A program made the position numbers and the translations under genes. This document shows, in pieces, positions 22,434-35,239 of a stretch of DNA of 64,000 nucleotides (the first letter of the stretch is position 1; each line of letters opens with the position of its first letter). Source of the stretch: Mytilus edulis (Eukaryota; Mollusca; Bivalvia; Mytilida; Mytilidae); contig NC_092356.1 of NCBI RefSeq assembly GCF_963676685.1, positions 20,881,750 through 20,945,749 of the forward strand, in the 5' to 3' direction. The notes under the pieces were generated by a model that worked only from the letters and a program-made list of their open reading frames with translations, did no database searches and had not been told where the DNA came from.

Positions 22434-22957
22434 TCAATAATCAAAATAAAAGTCATTATTTACATTAAATTGATAATGGAAAGGGATGATTTGTTGACTG
22501 ACAAGCCTTACCTTGATTTTATTATTGTGAGAATTATATGTATACCGTTTGTTATCAAAATTAAAAGAAATATATATCATTCGTCTTTTCGGGAGATTGT
22601 CAGGGATAAGAAATTCGTACAGAAACTACATCTCTCGTTATATTTAATCGGGGTTTTTTTTTTTTTGTTATCCGCGGAATGCATTTAAACTATTATATAT
22701 ACATGTACATGTACATGTACGTACAAACAATTTTATGTAATCTCGGTCGTTTTCTGGTGAGATTCTTGCACGAATAAAAGTTTTAGTTAGTAAACTCGAA
22801 ACAAAATGCATTGGATTCAAAATTTGTAAAATATTAATGAGTTTAGCATTAGAATGAAAAGTGACGCATGCAAAATCCGCCAAAAATCTTCAAGTTCAAA
22901 ATAAATCAAATGAGTTTCGCCTTTTGCCCTTGAAGAAATAAACAAAGTTGACTAATT

Positions 22958-23069
22958 TCAACAATTAAACACATTTTAGAAAATCTCTTGTCCTTCTTTT
23001 TTTCAGCACTTTTTAACAATTAAACACATTTTAGAAAATCTCTTGTCCTTCCTTTGTTCAGCACTTTCC
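22958..23069. repeat. 55-bp direct duplication
   Basis: AACAATTAAACACATTTTAG starts at 22960 and 23015. Both copies continue through AAATCTCTTGTCCTTC and CAGCACTTT. Confidence 0.9.
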
Positions 23070-23488
23070 AAAATATATAACGCAGGTGTATTTCTCATAC
23101 ATATATTTTTTTTTCAAATGGGGTTAAAGATTTCAATTGTTTAAAGTCTATTATATTTAATTACTATGCTTTTATACAGAGTTATAATTCAAATACTAAA
23201 CTAAATCACAGGAGCTGAATTTTTACTACTTAATAAATAAGTTTTTAAAATATTTATAGATAATATAACCCACCTGAACTGGAAAGATTATCTTCATGTC
23301 GATCACGGTCAAAATGAAACCGATCTTTTTATTACTGCATGGATAAGATTAATTAATACCTATACACCGCTGCTAACGGACTGCTACATGTAACACTTCA
23401 AAGTATCAGCAACTCAGTAATCAATACTTCTGTGCTGTTGTGATATGTGTCAAGAGATGAGACGCCCTTTTGTGTAATTGCGCGTCAG

Positions 23489-24112
23489 TTAAGGGCATAC
23501 GATACAGATACAGAGGAAGTAATGAAGTTGCTAAACGTAAATTTTTATTTTCGCGACGTCAAACAGTGACTTACCGGAAAAAGATGCAGTTTTCGGCTGA
23601 TTTTTATCATTCAAACTGATTTAACTTGAAAACGAGTTCATGGACCGCTCTTTTTTAAAATGACATTTGGTTTGATTACATGTACGTAAGAAGGTTATGT
23701 GTACCAGTTTTCATGAAAACGTAAATAGTGCATTTTTTTTTAATTTGATTAATATACAGCAAAAGATGACGGTTTTTTCCTACATTCATGATCATTTGAT
23801 AAATTTGAGTTATTTGTAAAAATAAATTTTATGCAATATTTATAAAACACATAAATTACAAATAATTTAACAAAAAAGCAGATGTGTGTTTATCTTTTAA
23901 AACAAAAAAGTTATGTATTTCTATCGAAAGGGAAAATACGTCCACAAATTCGTATTTTCAGGAAATATCTGAAATTTGAACCTTAATTTACTCAAAAAGA
24001 AGCACATGAAGGTATATTTTTTATTACATAGTTAATTTAATCAGGTCAAAAATAGCCTACATGCAAACTTTTATCAAATTTTAAATACGGGAACTGTATC
24101 GTATGCCCTTAA
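23489..24112. mobile_element. 624-bp TTAA-flanked non-autonomous element
   Basis: The ends read TTAAGGGCATACGATACAG (from 23489) and CTGTATCGTATGCCCTTAA (to 24112), a near-perfect terminal inverted repeat with TTAA at both edges. It has no ORF. It is a different family from the GGTGGTA elements. Confidence 0.82.
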
Positions 24113-24436
24113 TAGAATCGAGAATACAAATTTTAGTTTGTATTTCTGCTATGGCCTTGAAATGCTTGAGTTTAAGCGTTCGTGATGCAGTTAAACCAAA
24201 ACAGTCATTTCGGATGCACCAAATCTAGAAAATTTTATAAAAAATTAGAAAATCTGGTTTGCATGCAAATACCACCAAATTTTAGATGAAGTGAATGTAA
24301 GCAATTATAGACATCCGTTCAACTTCAAAATTGTAAAAAAAAAACATACTGTATAGTCGGTTATAAAAAGCCCCAACATGAAACGATTCAATTGAGAAAA
24401 CTAACGGCCATTTTTAAAACAAAACAATTTACGAAA

Positions 24437-25055
24437 AAATAAATATGGCAAACATGAACCAACGACAACTACTGAACTACAGACTTGAGACAGGCACATA
24501 CAAAATGTTGCGGTGTTAAACGTGTTTGAAGACATAATCCATCCCCTAACCTGGTACAGGCTGATATTCCCAAAAAAACATCACAAACAACAAAAATACG
24601 AAAACTACGCATTACATGCTTCTGACTCGGGATAGGAACATATAGAATGTGGTGGTGTGGAACATGTTTGAAAGCGCCAACACTCCCATAACCTTGGACA
24701 GTGATGTAACAATGCAACACGAGAACAGTCACATTATAAATAAAAATAAAAAAAAATTTAAAAACAAGTTGGTTTTTTTTTTGAGAGAATTTAAAAACAT
24801 TATATAAAAGGAACGAAATGATACGAAAGAAGAAGTATACATGCAATGTACAGTTGTCATTAAAATAGTCCATTAAAAATAAACTTATAACAGTTACTAC
24901 TCTTTAATGTGAACACAATTTTAACCCCGCCACATTATTTATGTATGTGCCTGCCCCAAGCCAGGAGCCTGTAATTCAGTGGTTGTCGTTTGTTTATGTT
25001 ACATATTTATTTTCGTTCGTGGATAGTTGGCAATCATACCACATCTTCTTTTTTA
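24437..25055. repeat. Rearranged dispersed-repeat block
   Basis: It holds two diverged plus-orientation pieces (about 24437-24560 and 24610-24720: CAGGCACATAC..ATGTTG.GG and CCATCCCCTAACCTGG words). A reverse-orientation piece follows at about 24917-25055, ending in CAATCATACCACATCTTCTT. The ORFs here are repeat-derived. Confidence 0.6.
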
Positions 25056-26327
25056 TACAATTACACATTTTAGAATTATTATTTCTGTTTAAAAACAAAT
25101 AGTGTATAAAAATGTATAATATACATGTAGTTGTTATCTTGTTTGTGTACATACTTCGATTACTGATTTCACACTGATACATGTTTGTGTTTAAATGACC
25201 TTTCAAGGTCAAATTTTTTACATGTTTGGAAATAAAAAATGTTTCGAAATTAAGCAAAGAAATTCTATTGAAATTTTTTTGTTTTTGTTTTAAAAAATAT
25301 CTTTTTATAAAAAAATTTAGAAGTTCACTCTAGATGAAGGAAACCCTTTTTTGTAATTCTCATCACTCCTTATTGATTGTTCACCAAGCGGGTGAGACAT
25401 CTGCTGTTTCGAAATGGTATGCTGTTAGAAATACCACTTGCAATCATCGCTGATTTTGTGACAATTTGTAACTTGTTCAAGTGTTTGTATCTTACTCTGT
25501 GGGATATTACACCCTGACACATAAAACCGCGACCGTAATCGGTGACCTAAAGGTATAGTACAATCGCTGATAATGAACGGATTGTTTATTTACATTTCAT
25601 ATTCAAAATCATGCTGTACATGTATTCATGTCAGAAATGGCAGGAGATCATTGGCTCAGGTTCATTCATATCGTTCATATCGTACCATATAAAATTTCCT
25701 TTCTTTTCTAATCAGATTGATTGATTAACATTTGTCATTCATCTAGTGGCAAACATTTCATGCATGTTTAGGACGCGAACAAATTCATAAAAAATACATT
25801 TGTACAGTACATACAATACGTAGATCTTGTAGTAAGGGCTAACCAATATGATAGTACGGGAATTATGAAAGGTACTAGAAAAAAGACTTCACTACAAATT
25901 AGCCTTGCAACATGGCTGTGTATTTATACATTCTGAAACCAAACGGACACCAAACGGAAACCCTAGGTTGACATTACTTTGATTGATGTGTTCTTGCTTT
26001 TGATTTCACCATTTGCTTAGGGACTTTCTGTAGGGAATTTTTGGCGGAATTTTTTTTAATTTATTTATTTGACTTTTCTTTTTACTGTCTTTTGTAAAAT
26101 GTTCAAAAGTACCTAATTCTATTCCCAAGTCTTGGCGTATTTCAAATTAAATGACATTTTCAATGTTGTTTTGAAGACCAAGGACAGACAAACTTATAGC
26201 TGCAACCAACAAATATGTCATTAGACAACCTCATTATTGCCTGTGCTGTTAATTACCTTACTTATCTATAAAAATCTAGTCGTTAACTTTGATTATGAAA
26301 GATATCAAAAGAAAATTGCGTCTTCTT

Positions 26328-26470
26328 GAAATGTCCCTTTGGACAGCATTCTTTTGTAATTTAAAACTAGTCTGAATTGTCCCTGTGGACAGCATTCTTT
26401 TGTGATTTAAAACTAGTCTTAAATGTCCCTGTGGACAGCATTCTTTTGTAATTTAAAACTAGTCTGACAG
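26328..26470. repeat. Three tandem copies of a ~46-bp unit
   Basis: TGTCCCT.TGGACAGCATTC starts at 26332, 26379 and 26424. Each copy continues to ATTTAAAACTAGTCT. Confidence 0.92.
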
Positions 26471-26789
26471 ACAGCAACATTTAAATTGGTGTATTCGTTC
26501 TCATCACTCTTAATCTAGGATTTTATCATACATTTTATATTTTATTTAGGTATTAATTGATTTCAAAAGTTCAATAGAGGTTTTTTTATAAAGCAATACA
26601 AAGACGAATATTTATAGATGTATAATAAATTGGAAGAGTCACGAGGATATTATTCTTACAAAAATAAACTTCAGATTGTATTTCACAAGCATTGATTAAA
26701 AATCAGTTACACGTATTGGGGACAGGTGAGATACTAGGGGACATGAAAACTCATAAGTCGAAAATAAAGTGACAACGCCATGGATGATA

Positions 26790-27440
26790 AATACAAATCT
26801 AACAAGACTGAGCAACACGAACCAAGCAAAAACTTAGGTGTGATCTCTGTAGCTCATATGGCACCCAAAAGTTTGCTCATGTTAGTACAAACCCGGTAAA
26901 AAATCTATTTTATAACAATACTCGAAATTCAAGTATTATAGATATGGCCCAACAAAAATCACTTGATAAAATGCTATTAACTTAAGACAGGCACATAAAT
27001 AACACAACACCACAAGAACAAACTGTAAAAATCAGTTACAAAAAGTCTTAACTCAATGTCTCAGTACAAAGCTCTACCACGATAAACAAAAAAATATGTC
27101 AAATAAAGCACCCCAAAACAAGTACTCGCGCTTATTGAATGCTACTCTCGAGAAAGATATACACCAAAAAAAACATAAACAAATCAAATTAAGTAAACAA
27201 ATAAAGAAATATAACAAAACGAAATGACACAAAAGCATCAAATACATGTTTTTGGAAGACAAAACCACATATGGGACCGGATCTAAACAAGAAATTATTT
27301 GGATTGCATAAGCTAAGTTTTTTTCAACTTTCATTCTCATTCGGTACATGTATAAAAGACAAATGCAGGTTCATTAAGGACTTAACAATCCCCTATGACT
27401 ATCTATACCAGGAAACCAACGAAGAATGGTGGACATATAA
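26790..27440. repeat. Dispersed-repeat remnants
   Basis: GAGCAACACGAACCAAGCAAAAACT and GCTCATGTTAGTACAAACCCGGTAAA resemble 34780-34970. The hydrophobic minus-strand ORF at 27074-27349 lies in this repeat material and has no exon context. 27480-28500 holds nothing I recognise. Confidence 0.45.
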
Positions 27441-28520
27441 ATAATATTTATTTAACTCCGGGGTGCCATTTTTTTTAAGTTATGTTTCAATTTATATTGT
27501 TTGATGTTTATGTTGGTGGGGAATAAAATTACATAATTGTTTATATATAACTATCGAAATGTTCATAGAAACAAAGGTACATTAAATCTAATGAATTCTT
27601 TCTGATTACAATGGTAAATATTTGGTTGAATTGTCTGGTAGTTCAAATTTGAGATGAGAACGAGAGGTTTGAAGGTAAGAGTTACGCACAATTTTGGTTT
27701 GGTTTGAATAAATAAATATAGACTTTAGACAATTTAGTTTTTAAAATATCTTTGAACAATTTATATATCGGAATGCCGGATTTCCTTTATTTTCTTTTTT
27801 TTGTCAATGGTGGTTGCTGTCTCATTGACATATAAACCGCACCTATTTTACCCTGGTATCAAACAGTTAAACTGCACTGTACTGAAAGTAGTTGTATGCA
27901 ATAGAACCAAATACTATATATTTGATAAAAGATCAATAGTCGAATTGATTTTGCACAGCACGGTTTCAATAGATGTATCATAAATACACACACTTCGAAG
28001 AAATATATCCCAGCTTCTTTTCAGTTCTGAATTTTCAATCTGAATGAATTATAAATTCTAGTTTAGAAAAGTTTACATCTAAATTACCGTTTAAGAACAA
28101 TACATACAGAAGTATTTACTTTCTCGGAAGAGTCTTACAAAATGTAGCACTAATTTTCATATCCAGAAACGAAGAATGGAGTAATCCTCAAATTATCGTA
28201 AATGTAAAGCTCATAGACATTTATGGTGGAAATAACCGCTATTAATATTTCTAAAAAAAAATTCATGTTCTCTATCTAATGATTCATTTACATTCACTGT
28301 GTTCAATGTTCGGACATTCGATGACCGATAAGAGCACGTACGAGTGGTCAGGATATCGAATGTTGTTATTGTACAATTTAACAAAATTCGAACAAAGACA
28401 GTCATCCTTACCGAATGTCATTGTATACATGGTTCGTTGTGGTAGTTATCTACAAATGCCGTTATTCCATCGGTCATTGTTTATCTACATGTCTATGTTG
28501 ATAAGGTACACAACTAAATG

Positions 28521-28529
28521 TATATAAAG
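28521..28529 (+). promoter_or_regulatory. TATA box of gene C
   Basis: TATATAAAG lies 36 bp before the ATG at 28565. With a start site about 30 bp downstream, the 5' UTR would be very short. Confidence 0.6.
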
Positions 28530-28564
28530 TGAATGTGCATGTGAAAAATTAGAATAACTCAAAC

Positions 28565-31500
28565 ATGGAAACAGTACTTTTATTCTTAAGCTTTTTAGTC
28601 GTACTTTTAGAGGCAAATGTCATCTTTAACAAAGGTAAGCCAGTATGTTGTACAGAATAAATTGATTGAATGATTGATTGGTGTTTAAAGCACGTTTCAG
28701 CATTATTGTGCTTTTTCGTGGCCGTCAGTTTTTTTTTTTTATTGGAGGAATATACGATGTGGGTCATATAAAATTATAATGGTACTGAATGACAATATGG
28801 AAAGACTTCTATTGGTCAACAAAGTGAACATTGTATTTGTTCCTTTTAATCAGTATGCATGTTTTGGATTGTCTTGAGTTCTTGTAATAAAGTTCTATGG
28901 AAGTGTAACCCTATTTTTTAAATATAAAAAGTCTGCTACAATATTTATTCTCACCAACTGCTTGTATATTTATGGCTAAGGATATTGAAGAACTTGTATG
29001 AATTTGTCCATCATGCATATGATTGTTTATTTATTCATGTTTACTCATTACAGATGATTTAACACGATGTCCTCCAATTCTACCTAGGAACTCAAACTTA
29101 TTTGCCTACATAGACACGTGTTTTGAAATAGTTCACGACGAACATTCCTGGAATGATGCGAGAGGACACTGTCAACAACATGGTGGAGATTTGGTTGTCA
29201 TCAAAGACCTTACAAAGCAACAGTTTGTAATGAATGCTTTAAAATACCTTCGTTGGGATAAAAAGGGAGTTTGGATCGGCGGAACAGACGGAGACCATGA
29301 AGGCGAATGGAAATGGGTCACAGGTAAATACCAAGCGTCATTTATTGGGACATGTTTTACTAAAGCACACATATTCCTCTTTACCGACTACACGGTCATA
29401 AACACTGTTAGTTGTATTTCTTTTTTTATAATAAGTTACTAGTAATCAACTCTTAATTGTTGTTAATTAGTAAATACTCAAAAAGCATAAGTGGTAAAAG
29501 ACATATCTGTTAAACATTAAACTAATTTTAAAAGATATATATAATTGAGAATGAAAAAGGGGAATGTCAAAGAGACAACAACCCGCCCAAAGCGCAGATA
29601 ACAACCGAAGGGAAGAGATACGTTTGCGCCAATAATGCGTCCTTTTGCGCCACAACTTTTTTCTCTAATGGTACGTTTGCGTCACATATTTTAAAATTGC
29701 ATGGTATCGTTTGCGCTAAAAATAAAACATACGATTGCGCCAATTAGAAGTAAAATTACTTCCCTACTACTTTATTTTGACTTGGAACCGGCAGGTTACA
29801 CGGCAAATGTTTCCTTTTCTGAAATATATCTTCTTAGCTGCTGCATGGGTACTGTCCAATTTAATGTATATAGTAGCTTGTATAACTTCACTTTATTGTC
29901 CAAAAACACAAATATTAGAGGTTGAAATGCACAAAACAGTTCATAATAATACCTAATAATAATAAAGCCCATACGCATGGTGGGAACACAGCACTGTGTC
30001 ATTAACATATGTAGCTAAAATATAATCAGCAAAACCTAAACTTCTATTTTCTTCTATTTTGGCATATCTTTATTAAATATTCAGCAAAGCAATAAGTTCT
30101 ATTCTCTCTCTGCACATTGACTGTCTAATGCGTCTTAAGTAATTTCTCTCCAGATGATCATCTTCATGGTGAAATTTCTCCGAACATGTGATACTTTTAA
30201 AGTAAAACAAAATTTGGCGCAAATAATACCCATGAAAAACAGTAATTGGCGAAAAAGGACTGCTGCCAACCGATGGCCACCAATATGGGTCTTCAATAAT
30301 ATTTATAGAAAATCTTGAAAGAGAATTGTTAAATTTGAAAATATAGGACACGAAAAATAGAATTTCTATCTAGACTTTTTTTTAATATGTCTCATGTTTC
30401 TAAATTGAAATAAAGAAATCTTCTTTTTTAATCAGGAGAAAAGATGACTTGGGGTTACTGGCAACATGGTCAAGGAGTGACTCAAACTGGGTTCCTATTT
30501 GCAAAGGGGACTTTTGAAGATTGTGCTCAGATCCGTGTAGATGATTCCTACAAATGGCATGATTTTCCATGCAGAGGTGGACCTGCTTATCACTATTCCA
30601 GTATTTGTGAATATAGTGAGTAGTAATAGTAATATTAAGCAGATTTTAAAAGGATAAATACATACATGTTCATGTATATACAAGTGTTGGTACATGTACA
30701 CTGAAGCAATCTTTGGACAACTGTGTTTTGACACGTCATAAAGTCGTTAATACATGTACCTGTGAATATAGAAGTCAACGAATAAAATTGAGAATGGAAA
30801 TGGGGAATGTGTCAAAGAGACAACAACCCGACCAAATAAAAAACAACAGCAGAGGGTCACCAACAGGTCTTCAATATAGCGAGAAATACCCGCACCCGGA
30901 GGCGTCCTTCAGCTGGCCCCTAAACAAATATATACTAGTCCAGTGAATTTACTAAATTTTATCATCGGTATAAAGACATCATTCGTAAATATAGCTCAAC
31001 ATGCAGACTTCTAATACTTTCAGGTATTTCACATCCAATTTTTTATGGAAATATTCTTTATAAAGCACAAAGGTGTCAGTATTCACCTCAGAAACTTACA
31101 AAACCTTTGAATAGACTTATTAAGAAGGGATATAATTACGATACTGTTGTCAAATCATTAAAGATTGCATATTTTGGCGTTAATATTGAGTCACTGATAA
31201 GGTCTTTGCATCGGAACTAAACACATTTATTCTAAAAACAGTTGTTGGCATGACACGGGTTATGTTCTTCTCATATATGTTATGATGGTATGATACTAAA
31301 CCCCTAACGGGAAGGATTGTGCCTGATGTTCATATGATGAAATCATAATCTTTCAGTCAGTTTAATTGAAGTCTGGAGCTGGCATGTCAGTTAACTGCTA
31401 GTAGTCTGTTGTTATTCATGTATTATTGTCATTTTGTTTATTTTCTTTGGTTACATATTCTGACATCAGACTCGGACTTCTCTTGAACTGAATTTTAATG

Positions 31501-32364
31501 TACGTATTGTTATGCGTTTACTTTTCTACATTGGTTAGAGGTATAGGGGGAGGGTTGAGATCTCACAAACATGTTTAACCCCGCCGCATTTTTGCGCCTG
31601 TCCCAAGTCAGGAGCCTCTGGCCTTTGTTAGTCTTGTATTATTATAATTTTAGTTTCTTGTGTACAATTTGGAAATTAGTATGGCGTTCATTATCACTGG
31701 ACTAGTATATATTTGTTTAGGGGCCAGCTGAAGGACGCCTCCGGGTGCGGGAATTTCTCGCTACATTGAAGACCTGTTGGTGACCCTCTGCTGTTGTTTT
31801 TTTATTTGGTCGGGTTGTTGTCTCTTTGACACATTCCCCATTTCCATTCTCAATTTTATATATATGGAAGAGAGAAACGAATACAATATATGCAATATTG
31901 TTTGCATCATATTTTTCACACCATAAAATATCATTTATGTAAAGACAAGATAAAATTGTTTCAGAACTGTGTTTGTATACAGCTTTTGTAAGGTGCAAAT
32001 ATAATTGTGTAAATCATCATATTTTTTAGAAATGCCTAAAATGTTGACATCTTCTACAACCTTTACGAACGTTGAAACACCTGTACCAACAACTAAGCAT
32101 AATACTGAAACACCAGCTGCAACCACTTTAGCAAAGATTGAAACACCAGCACCGACAGTTTTGCCAAATGTTGAAACACCAGCGCCAACAGTTTTGCCAA
32201 ACGTTGAAACGCCAGCACCGACAGTTTTGCCAAACGTTGAAACACCGGCCCCTACTTTACCAAATGTTGAAACACCGGCGCCTAATAAAGACACATCCAC
32301 CAGAATGTATTCAAACACTCAAGGTGTTGGTATAGTAAACAAGGAAACCGTCGTTATTGGCTGA
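28565..32364 (+). CDS. Gene C: secreted C-type lectin with short ETPAPT stalk
   Basis: Four plus-strand exons: 28565-28634, 29054-29323, 30436-30615, 32030-32364. The total is 855 nt, giving 284 aa plus TGA at 32362-32364. All junctions are phase 1. Signal peptide: METVLLFLSFLVVLLEA. CTLD: ~25-173, with TRCP, DTC, GHC, EDC, FPC and SICEY cysteines and WIGGTD..EGEWKWVTG. The loop reads GQGVTQ in place of EPN/QPD; WHD replaces WND. Stalk: ~174-284, with three exact-length 11-residue units (VLPNVETPAPT) and neighbours, ending ..NKETVVIG. There is no membrane helix. The lectin half resembles A/B (NDARG, KQQFVMNALK), while the stalk resembles D-F, so C is a mosaic. It is the only gene of the six on the plus strand. 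Its stop falls where D-F have a basic tail. Confidence 0.93.
29612..29755. repeat. Spaced TTTGCGCC-like motif repeats in intron 2 of C
   Basis: ACGTTTGCGCC, CCTTTTGCGCC, ACGTTTGCGTC, TCGTTTGCGCT and CGATTGCGCC recur at roughly 20-50 bp spacing. The inverse form TTTGGCGCAAA occurs near 30210. A fragment of the GGGGAATGTCAAAGAGACAA repeat precedes it (29544-29610). Confidence 0.55.
30783..31860. mobile_element. Retroelement remnant between ~165-bp inverted arms, intron 3 of C
   Basis: The left arm (30783-30950: ATTGAGAATGGAAATGGGGA .. CCTCCGGGTGCGGG inverse .. CTAGTCCAGTGA) is the reverse complement of the right arm (31693-31857). Between them lie an RT-type ORF tail (30943-31220) and a 3' region (GTTGAGATCTCACAAACATG, CCCGCCGCATTTTTGCGCC) also found at 59340-59420. 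The inverted flanks plus an RT tail are compatible with a Penelope-like element, but that is only a suggestion. Confidence 0.7.
30943..31220 (+). pseudogene. C-terminal fragment of a retroelement protein
   Basis: An open frame from about 30943 to a TAA at 31218-31220 reads SEFTKFYHRYKDIIRKYSS, then ISHPIFYGNILYKAQR, then LNRLIKKGYNYDTVVKSLK. This layout matches the tail of RT-like proteins common in bivalve genomes, as I remember them. No catalytic part is present. Confidence 0.6.
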
Positions 32365-32492
32365 GGAAAAGGATATGATTTTTGGAATTTAAATTCCAAT
32401 TACTGTTTGAATTACCTGTGCATAATATATATAAAGTGAATCATAGTAACGCCTGTCCTATATGGGTATTTTTTATTTTGTTTTTATTTGTA

Positions 32493-32498
32493 AATAAA
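32493..32498 (+). promoter_or_regulatory. Candidate poly(A) signal of gene C
   Basis: AATAAA about 130 bp after the stop codon, followed by a T/GT-rich stretch (GTTTGTTTTGTTTATC). Confidence 0.55.
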
Positions 32499-32812
32499 AG
32501 TTTGTTTTGTTTATCAATGTTATCATTTTGCCTCACAAATGTCTAATAGGTCAAAGTACGGTCTTCAACACGGAGCCTTAGCTCACACCGAACAGCACTT
32601 GCGATGGACTACACTGTGTAAGTTTAAGCAATTTTTGTTTGAATTAGAGGCGTGGCTTCATAGCCTCGTCTTGAGATGTATCATTTTAGGCACATTTGTT
32701 CTATGGGTTGATATGAATCAAAAAGTGTACGTAAGGTGATAATTCGTCTAATAACCAAAAGTAATGTTAATACAAAAGGACGTGTGTATGTCGATCAACA
32801 CAGAGACACATG

Positions 32813-33248
32813 GTCCGAGTACACAGTTATCGTTGTCCACGAATATAGTCCCTAGTGTGGACAGTGTGTTACTTGCCAATTTTTGTTATACCCCTTCCAA
32901 ATTTATTTCTCCATGTTTTATGCCTCATATAGCAAGTTGAGGGGCGAAATGACACTGTAAAAAAATTTGGGTCATAAATATTAATGTAAAGTAGTGATTA
33001 GGTCCAGCTGATAAAGGTAAAAAAATTAGCACTTCGGAAGCTGTCAAAAGATTTCAAGACCCCCTAAACATAAAATTGTCCATATTTTGAGTTAGAGCTG
33101 ATGAAGTTTTCTATGATTTTGATATAATTTGTCCTAAAAGTAGTACAACACACTGTAAAAATATTATTGAGAAAGCGCAGGTGGGATTTTTTAAATTTTC
33201 ATTTATTGTCTAAAAGAAATGCACTACGAAATAACTGTGTACTCGGAC
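32813..33248. mobile_element. MITE-like element with 18-bp inverted ends
   Basis: GTCCGAGTACACAGTTAT at 32813-32830 is inverted as ATAACTGTGTACTCGGAC at 33231-33248. ACATG flanks the left end directly and the right end after one extra base, a possible target duplication. No ORF. Confidence 0.7.
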
Positions 33249-33259
33249 AACATGCAGCT

Positions 33260-34530
33260 GTCTATAGCATGTATAAGGAAATAGTCTAGACATTTCAACA
33301 TCATTATCAGATGACAAACGCAAGATGTAGAGCTTAAGGTTACAATAAACCATTAGATTTTATTGACGCAGCCATTTTTACATGAAGGTAACATGTAACA
33401 TAGTATTTAGAATTAAGAGTATGGCTGATCCTGATTTGTTGATATGTGCGCCCGTTATTTTTCATCCTGAGAGACTAGCTCTGCATTATACCAAAGGCAA
33501 AATGCAAAATAAATCATTTTCCTTAGCCTTAACGAAACACAGATGTCGTTTCAACTCTAGGATAAGACACGTGTTTTTACGCCCAACATTGATAGGCATG
33601 GAAGAAAAGTACAGTACATATTACGTTAAGAAAAGCCACAGGAACCTATATTTGTTTAACCACAAAATACTACTAGAGTGTCCGAAAAAATTTACTTAAC
33701 TCTAGCAAGGTTTTGTTAAAATCAATCTTCTAAAGTCTGCATCTCGAAAAAGACTATCTAAAAATAAGATCATCGTAAGTATCAGTGGAACAGAGAACAC
33801 CCCAAGAAGGGCTTGACGTCAAAATATTTGCCTTTTAAAAATGAATACAACATTATTTAAAACATGTATAATAGGGCCAGTACTCGCATAACATGGGTCA
33901 ACAGTTTAGAAAAGGGAAGTAACAAACACAATATATTCGAACTTAACATTCTACACATGTTTACAACTGATTTAATGGAAAACAATAAACGAATTGCATC
34001 TAGAGGAAAACAAAAAACCTAACAGTAAGGAACACTTATGTTGCATATATTTTGCAAGATATAATAAAACAGTATAGCGTTTACTTAATCACTAAATATC
34101 AATTGATAGAGAACACAGATTATAAGAACAATAAATTAATGCACTTTATTTCATTTTTATATATTTCTTATTTATCATGTTAATCTTGTAACGTGAACAA
34201 CATTGCACTTTTATCAAGATGACATTGACATTACTTTCATCGCTTTTATTTCATTTCGAGCATGTGTGTCACGTACTATTTATGTAGAATAGTTGCATAA
34301 CAAGTCTTATCTTTCAGTGGTCGATTAAAACACAAATCTCTCATATATTGCCCGAGAACACAGTTTCTTCGTAGTGCAATCCTTCAATAAATTCGAATTA
34401 AAAAATCGCAAATGCTCTGTCTCAAAAAGATTTTTACAGTGGGAAAGAGTATGAAAAACATTGGCAACTTATACATGTACATTGTTTACACTCAAAGGGA
34501 TGGGGTTAAATGATTAAAGAATAATGCCCT
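33260..34530. other. Intergenic DNA, no supported gene
   Basis: The best ORF (33382-33699, 105 aa, ATG start) shows no signal peptide, repeat, membrane segment or motif I know, and has no exon partner. I leave it unassigned. Confidence 0.4.
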
Positions 34531-34534
34531 TAAA

Positions 34535-34700
34535 AATGAAGATTAGAGAATAACGGGCAAAAAAATGAAGATTAGAGAAATGCGTGGTCTAATATTTTGA
34601 AGATTAGAGAAAAAAGGTGTTAATTTTTTGAAGATTAGAGAAAAAAGGGGTGAACATTAAATGTTTACAGAATAACAGAACCCCCCCCCCCCCCCCCCCC
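34535..34700. repeat. Imperfect GAAGATTAGAGAA repeats and poly-C run
   Basis: TGAAGATTAGAGAA recurs about four times at 30-45 bp spacing between 34535 and 34660. A run of about 20 C follows near 34681-34700. Confidence 0.8.
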
Positions 34701-34779
34701 ATTCCAGACCCTCTTTTAAGGTCTATTGATTGTTTGGTACACATTAGATTTTTTAACATGTAATCACGGAGCTCTATAG

Positions 34780-34970
34780 AGTTTTTCCATCCATACCAAA
34801 AACTGGGGTGGTTTCAAGTGCTCCGGAAGGATAAGCAGAGCCTGCGACACATGTAGCACCAGTCGTGTTGCTCATGTTATTACAAAGCCGGTAAATCGGT
34901 AGGTCACATTTGTGAAAAGGGAACGGGATTGAAGTTACGACATGAGGAACATATCCGATATAAAGATTCA
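34780..34970. repeat. Dispersed repeat
   Basis: Words such as GTGCTCCGGAAGGATAAGCAG, GTCGTGTTGCTCATG and GGTAGGTCACATT relate it to 26790-26920. The minus ORF is repeat translation. Confidence 0.55.
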
Positions 34971-35239
34971 TTCAAAGTTACCACCATACTTTGAATTTTG
35001 CAACGTTTTCTTTAAAGTGAAGCTGAATGATAAAGCAGGCTCCGATTCATATTTTCTGATAGGCAATTAGACATAGTGCGTTTCATATCAATGAATCTTA
35101 AAGTAACGTTACCATAGATAAAAAAAAAATCATTAGGAGAGTCAACTATCTATAATTGAAAACAAGTCAATCAAACCAAACGCACACATTAGTACATTTA
35201 CTAGTATGTCACTTAAACGATCGGGTATCTTTATTAATA

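Noticed and set aside
27074-27349. Hydrophobic 91-aa minus ORF suggesting a membrane protein
   Set aside because: It lies in dispersed-repeat sequence with AT-driven Phe/Leu/Ile content and lacks exon context.
33382-33699. 105-aa ATG-started ORF
   Set aside because: No signal peptide, motif, repeat or exon partner. Length is not unusual for chance in this window.
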